A stretch of DNA of 64,000 bases, taken from Bathymodiolus brooksi (lineage: Eukaryota; Mollusca; Bivalvia; Mytilida; Modiolidae). The position numbers were made by a program, and so were the translations under genes. Below the pieces are notes generated by a model. That model did no database searches. It had not been told where the DNA came from and saw only the letters and a list, made by a program, of their open reading frames with translations. The stretch is taken from the NCBI GenBank assembly GCA_963680875.1, contig OY804578.1:3720001-3784000 (forward strand), given 5' to 3'. The stretch's first letter is position 1. Every line of letters starts with the position of its first letter. This document shows positions 59,001-64,000 of this stretch, piece by piece.

Positions 59001-60097
59001 TTGACGTTTTGTTCCTTTTTATTTATCATGGATTGTTATCCATGCGGTGTATGTCACACCGATTGCTCTGACGGCAGAGCTATTGCATGTGATATATGCA
59101 ACCGATGGCTGCATTACACATGCGAGAACATATCAAACCAGGAGTTTCTCTTCCTGAAGAAGACATCATTGTCTTACATTTGTTATCGTTGTCTTTACGG
59201 GCATGAATCGATTTACAGCTTTGACAATGCCTTACAGCGCTTGTCAGCAGCTAGTCAAGATTTGTTTGACGATGCTGTGCGTCTCGAAAGTATCTTTCTA
59301 AGATATGAGCCGAAAGTTGTGTCATCTGATTCCTGTACCTATACCGGTTTGGTACAGGACCAGATAGCCACACAGTTGCTTGGTCAACAGTGGTCTGACT
59401 CTACACCGATGGTAGTCAGGGGAGATGGTAATTGTCTTTTCAATGCCATCTCCTTGGTATTATTTGGCCATGAGAATGCTTCATCTGAGATCAGACTGAA
59501 GACATTCTTTGAATTATTTGACAATGCAGATTCTATGAGCGTATACATGTCAAATCTTTCATACCGGACATTAGTCCACCTCTTGCCAGTGCCATTCGAC
59601 AATGTGCACAGATTGGTAGCTATTCATGCACATGGACCATGCATGCTGCCAGTACTGTTATTGGCAAGCCTATCAAGTCTGTGTATCCTGTTGTCAATGG
59701 CCCTGCTGATATGAACATCAAGATCTTGAACACCACATTCAAGCCCCGTGGGTCAAGATCCAGACATGATATCACTATTATGTGGTCCGGTGGTAACACC
59801 ATAAGCTCATTCTGGAAACCGTGTCATTTTGTTCCCCTTATACCCCATACGGTGGAATGTTCGACCATCAATATTGATGACTACGAACAATTCCCACCCT
59901 TAGGCAAGGAGGAATTTACTTCCACACCTGCCAAGTCATTTAGTGTACCTTCAGTTGACCCAGACACTACAATCAACTACTCTGATATCAGTGAACCCGT
60001 ACTGAAGGCTACAATTGCTTCTTTTGTTCAGTCTTGCCAAACTGAATCAAACTCTATTGAGTCTGAACATGTGATGGAATCTATTATTGATTCTGAG
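59001..60097 (+). pseudogene. MULE PHD finger + OTU-domain protein, frameshifted
   Basis: The first frame (59001-59714) starts at ATG; an ATG nine codons later is an equally good start. It has a C4HC3 PHD finger at residues ~15-64 (C15, C18, C30, C33, H38, C41, then C61 and C64), followed by an OTU cysteine-protease segment with 'VVRGDGNCLFNAIS' (Asp142 and the candidate nucleophile Cys145). The OTU domain continues in another frame (59639 onward) with 'SSFWKPCHFVPL', whose His63 fits the catalytic histidine. Sense in the second frame can be traced upstream to about 59560, so a one-base indel lies near 59530-59580. The nested insertion then cuts the reading frame. Function in transposition is unknown; OTU domains normally cleave ubiquitin chains and PHD fingers bind histone tails. 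Confidence 0.8.
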
Positions 60098-60738
60098 CAG
60101 AGCTCCAGATAAGCTGCGTATTTGCGTTTTTTACGCAATGAAAACGAGTAAAAACGCATGTATTATCAGATCAGAGTGTACATTTACGCATACATATTGC
60201 TGTGTAAGCAAACTTTCCAAATTCGGAGCGTACTTGTACGCTGTTGACGATAATACATCGTGTACATAAACAATACATTTTTGACTTTGAGAAATTCCCC
60301 GTAATTACTTCTCTTTATACTTTTCGAAAGAGAAAGTGTATACATCCGAGGGGTACCGAATGTTTGCCTTTCTAAGCATCGATGTCAAAAGAGATCTGAT
60401 TGGATGTTTAGGATGAATTATCCAATCGCGGTCAATATTACAAATAAATGCGGTTTAGTTAAGAACACTGTCGGAGTCGACGAGCAAAAAACAAAATATT
60501 TACAACATTTTATTAATAAACATGACACAATCGTGTCAAATTAAACAGAGATATACATTTCATTTGCATCCTGTGTTTATTGAATAACACTTGTGTCCAA
60601 CATAATTTTAAAAGTGTACATGTACCAATCTTTTCTGAAGTAGAGAGTACAACAGTGCAAAGGAAATATGCAAATACGCATCATTTTCAAAACTAGTGGG
60701 TAAATACCCTTTGGACTTGAAAATTATCTGGAGCTCTG
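60098..60738. mobile_element. Nested 641-bp hAT-like non-autonomous element
   Basis: It starts CAGAGCTCCAGATAA and ends with the exact reverse complement, TTATCTGGAGCTCTG. It is flanked by TTCTGAG on both sides (60091-60097 and 60739-60745). The CAGAG terminus and a 7-8-bp duplication suggest a hAT-type element; hAT normally gives 8 bp, and only 7 match here. Subterminal inverted motifs are present (cgtatttgcg near 60117, gcaaatacgca near 60670). It has no transposase. It sits inside the MULE protein frame: coding sense stops at DSE on the left and resumes at STSHVSEEAP on the right. Confidence 0.82.
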
Positions 60739-61450
60739 TTCTGAGTCCACATCTCATGTTTCAGAAGAAGCCCCTATTGACTCATTTGTTCAGTTGCCTG
60801 AAACTGAATCAGACTGCCATCAGTCTGATCATGTGATGGAATTTCATCTTGATTCCGACTCCAAATCACATGTATCAAGTGATGTCGATGGCTCTTTTCA
60901 AGAGCAAAACGTGAGTGACAGGGATATTACCAATTTGTCGATGGAAGTGGTGCATCCTTTTAAGAACCCATCGACAAATTCTGTCACTACGTTTTTAAGT
61001 AAAATGTATATTTTGTTATTGACGACACCATCAACAGGCAGCATCGCCTGTTGAAGAAATGCAGTGAATATCCTGACGACTGTGGTGCTTGGCGACAGGG
61101 TGGTAATTCTACTAAGCCTGCATATTTCATCAGGTCTGCTCAGAATTCACTGCATTTCGTTACTTACCGGGCCGGCATTTATGGCAAAATGTCTAAGGGT
61201 AACTTTGTTCCCTAAGATCTTCAGCCAGACTCCTCTACTATTGTAGTTGCTTATCGCAAATACTCCATATCAACCCGCAATTTTACTTATAAGAAGCGGG
61301 TAACGTGGTTTAATTCCGAACCTGTGATAGCCACTGCAATTGTAGAGTATATTGGGGAGTATGTCCCTAGTGTAGTACACGGCAATGCCCAGCATACATG
61401 TACTACAGTCCCTTACCGTAGCTTGACTTCCCATCAAAAGTCCATTCTCC
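60739..61450 (+). pseudogene. MULE coding region, middle part, with stops
   Basis: After the nested element the acidic, serine-rich frame resumes (FVQLPETESDCHQSDHVMEF) and leads into a region readable as 'RLLKKCSEYPDDCGAWRQGG' and 'VAYRKYSISTRNFTYKKRVT'. In-frame stops (for example near 61213) and frame changes interrupt it. It probably represents the DNA-binding N-terminal part of the transposase; I cannot name a domain with confidence. Confidence 0.6.
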
Positions 61451-62290
61451 GTGATGGGATTCAACACGGTAAGGCTCCAAGGGAGATCAGGAGACGTTAG
61501 CACGGCTACTCCTGATGACATTATATCAAACCGTGTTGCTCAAAATGCTAGATATTATCAGCATAAGAAAGACCGACCCGAGAGCACACACCGTTTGAAT
61601 GTGGCTGATGACGTTCTTTCTGTCCTGAACATGTTTCAGAACAGTCCCTTTATTAGGGAAGTCATCACGACTTGTTCATCTAAGCCACCTAGTATCATTC
61701 TGTATACTGATTTGCAGATGGCCATGCTTAAATCTGCAATTGCATCAGGTACAGTTATTGGCATAGACCGAACTTTTAATCTAAGTTCGTGTTTTTTGAC
61801 CCCCCTCTGCTTCCCAAATGTTAATTTGGAGAGTAAGCAGACGTCTATGCCCCCTGTCATGTTAGGCCCCATGCTGTTGCATTGGGATGGGAATATGGAT
61901 TCCTACCATAAGTTTACCTCCCATCTTCAGGCCAAGTTGGCCGATATTGACCAGACGAATCTTATATTCGGGTCAGATGAGGAGTTTGCTGCAGTTAACT
62001 TATCGTTTCCCAATGCAACGTGTGTCCTTTGTGCGAAGCACTTAAAGGACAACGCTATTGTTAATCTTGGTAAGTCACTACCTCAGCCAGAGGTTACCAA
62101 GATTATCACTAAGCTATTTGGGGAGAGTGGTATTCTGGCTTCAGAAGACCAGGTCACGTTCGACGAGATTCGCGACGAGCTGACCCACTCATATGACATA
62201 CCCTACCTGTCTAACAGGTTGCTTCCCAATTTGGAGCAGTTCGCTTTCAAGCCTCGGCTACGACACCCCTGTTTGCCTCGTCTATGGTAG
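61451..62290 (+). pseudogene. MULE transposase catalytic region, degenerate
   Basis: A 279-codon open frame. Residues ~86-205 fit the MULE transposase core: 'VIGIDRTFNLSSCFLTPLCF' with a candidate catalytic Asp at 106, and 'LIFGSDEEFAAVNLSFPNAT' with a second Asp at 176, followed by 'CVLCAKHLKDNAIVNLGKS'. The third acidic residue cannot be placed, and the C-terminus looks shortened by a frameshift near 62270. The true start lies upstream in the broken region; the ATG at 61451 is only the first in this open stretch. Confidence 0.8.
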
Positions 62291-62966
62291 GTTAAAAAGT
62301 CCCCATGTATTAAACTTAATTTCTTCTATAAAGCTAAAGAATAAAACATTTTTTTTTCAAATAAGGGAAAGGGAGGGCCTACCCCACATTGCTCATGGCC
62401 TTGACGTGGCGTGGGGGCTCTAACATTCTGTAGTCCTTTTTTAAATACACTGTAATTTATGAAATGATTCTGCTTCAATGTTTAATTTATCATATAACTT
62501 CTACCATTGGCATCATATTCTCAATCAATCAATCGATGTTATTTCCAATAAAAACTATATCTCAAAATTACGAACACTGTACAGAATGATAGTCTAACAT
62601 GAGCATTTTTTTTCCCATATCTTATTTTGCAGTGATAAATTTGTTTATTCAAGTGTCACATTATGCCTGACATAAAATATCCAAGTCATATCATACCATT
62701 AATTCAATCAATCCATACATTGATTTTGTATTGTATTTATCATCATCTCATACGTTCATTTTTGTGAACTTCAGATACGTCAAGCATTTTCATGTCCTAG
62801 ACCGATATTGATTTTAAATTTAGAAGCACTTTTATTTTGCTTTGACAAACATGAATATGACCTAAATTTCAACATGCATATGCTTTAAAAATATGATTTA
62901 ATACTCAAATACCACTTATGAGTTATTGACAAACATTATATTTCATATCTCAGTCGAAAAGGACTT
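62291..62966 (+). other. MULE 3' non-coding region
   Basis: AT-rich sequence between the transposase remnant and the right inverted repeat. A short GC-rich stretch lies at 62370-62420. No coding sense was recognised. Confidence 0.5.
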
Positions 62967-63183
62967 AAAAGTTACTTGTCTTTTTTTTTTGGTAAACCGG
63001 AAGTAAATCGCGCCGATTTTTCTTGTATATTTTCACTCCGTGAGAAGTAAAACATCAATAAAATTATCTAATGAATATCATTTAAGTCATTTAATATCAT
63101 CTACAAAGTAATGCAATACTTTTACATGTTTATTTTGCGTTATTTAATTAGTAGACTCTAGTCGACTCTGTTCAGTATCGCCC
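62967..63183 (-). repeat. MULE right terminal inverted repeat
   Basis: Reverse complement of 57955-58179, with differences in the T-run at 62981 and the missing ~10-bp duplication near the end. It ends CAGTATCGCC(C), followed by the target duplication CTTCCTGT. Confidence 0.9.
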
Positions 63184-63191
63184 CTTCCTGT

Positions 63192-63870
63192 ATATTGGTT
63201 ACATCCTGTATATTACAACTGACAGCTAATGCATGACAAACAATTTTAATCAGCCATCATTATCATGAAATACATTTTTTAATCTTTATTTTGATGATGG
63301 CACCTAATTCCCATCACCTAATCCAAATTAGTATAGTAGAGGAGTACCGTATTTTTCGGACGATAAATCTAGATAAAAATGACGATTTTGTTCACAGTAC
63401 AAAAAATGTATGCCTTTATTTTGCTGTAGGTTTATTTCTGAATAAGAAGACTCGTATCATCGATGTTCTTGGTGTTATTTTTTTTTAAAATAAAGCAATA
63501 AAAGTATACTAACAGGGGGTGCAATTCTGGGGATAAAATATTCAACATCCGAAAAAATCAATATTCAATGATTGAAGTGTTATCGAAAATCAGTTCAATA
63601 TTGTATTTTATAATAAAATATATACTATAAAAAATGTATCTTGTTGAAAAAAATCACAGGGTGGATCGATTTACAATATAAAATTATTATCACAAAATAT
63701 CTAAATATAGCTATAGCTTTCCATCAAACACGAGGATGCGCACGTGATTGTAGTAAAAAATGGCGGTTGCAATACATCTCACAGTGAACGTGTAGAACAA
63801 GCTTTTTATACTAAATATACTGGAAAATAATTTATATCAATTTCGTTACTTAATCAATATTTTATTGCAA
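63192..63870. other. Intergenic region, no feature seen
   Basis: AT-rich DNA without a convincing gene. Near 63186-63215 'cctgtatattggttacatcc' is followed by a second 'tgtatatta'. A GC-richer patch lies at 63730-63770. Confidence 0.5.
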
Positions 63871-63879
63871 TAATTTATA

Positions 63880-63940
63880 TGAGGCTATGGGTGTTTAAAC
63901 GTCACTTTTCAACAATATTTCAGTTATATATTGACCTTTG
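63880..63940 (-). mobile_element. SINE tail fragment
   Basis: The sequence 'caacaatatttcagttatat' with 'gtttaaacgtcactttt' matches the reverse complement of the SINE tail found elsewhere in the window. Confidence 0.55.
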
Positions 63941-64000
63941 AGCTACCCTTCCTGGCGCGAATATGGTGCAAGGTAGAAATACACTAGGGTATTTACGTAA

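Larger units (their letters stand above)
57955..63183 (+). mobile_element. Mutator-like (MULE) DNA transposon, degenerate, 5.2 kb
   Basis: Long terminal inverted repeats bound the element, and an 8-bp direct repeat CTTCCTGT at 57947-57954 and 63184-63191 is a good target-site duplication; MULEs usually make 8-11 bp duplications. Inside are a PHD finger plus OTU-like protein and a transposase with the MULE-type pattern of an Asp in 'IGIDRTFNLS' and an Asp in 'FGSDEEFA' followed by 'CAKHLKDN'. OTU-carrying MULEs are known in animals (I recall the Phantom group, not checked). Frameshifts, stops and a nested insertion show this copy is dead. Confidence 0.85.

Overview
The window looks like animal nuclear DNA, most likely from a mollusc (lophotrochozoan). 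It is AT-rich, has no operon-like packing, and carries one multi-exon gene with GT/AG introns. Its dispersed repeats are of kinds I associate with mollusc genomes: a tRNA-derived SINE whose tail reads like 'caacaatatttcagctatat', a (GGAC)n-ended element, and a Mutator-like transposon. The organism call rests on memory of repeat families and is moderate. About two thirds of the window is tandem repeat.

Layout. 1-4.6 kb: a 101/58-bp satellite, a minus-strand SINE, small duplications and an inverted repeat. 4.6-56.8 kb: the 3' portion of a plus-strand gene for a seven-transmembrane protein of the TMEM145/GPR180 family. Ten exon positions were located (one exists as two alternative exons), plus a probable last exon with stop codon and polyadenylation signal. 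The first exon(s), with the signal peptide, lie before the window. Nearly every intron holds one or more minisatellite arrays (units 13-61 bp, up to 16.4 kb). 58.0-63.2 kb: a decayed Mutator-like (MULE) DNA transposon with ~220-bp terminal inverted repeats and an 8-bp target duplication. It encodes a PHD finger plus OTU protease protein and a transposase, and is itself interrupted by a 641-bp hAT-like insertion. 63.2-64 kb: AT-rich DNA and a SINE fragment.

The notable signal is how the arrays relate to the gene. Several arrays are not just 'in' introns: their repeat unit contains a splice site and adjoining coding bases. The 16.4-kb array at 34.2-50.6 kb is about 335 copies of the 3' splice site plus the first ~40 coding nucleotides of one alternative exon, and the functional exon start is the last copy. 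A donor site is repeated 15 times at 26.1-26.5 kb, an acceptor five times at 5.9-6.2 kb, and the start of the sister alternative exon three to four times at 33.3-33.5 kb. Other arrays abut donors or acceptors within a few bases. The two alternative exons (33499-33619 and 50521-50641) have identical length and phase, and including both would break the frame, so they should be mutually exclusive. They encode the end of TM6, the loop and TM7.

All long open frames inside the arrays are by-products of repeat periods without stops and are not annotated as genes.
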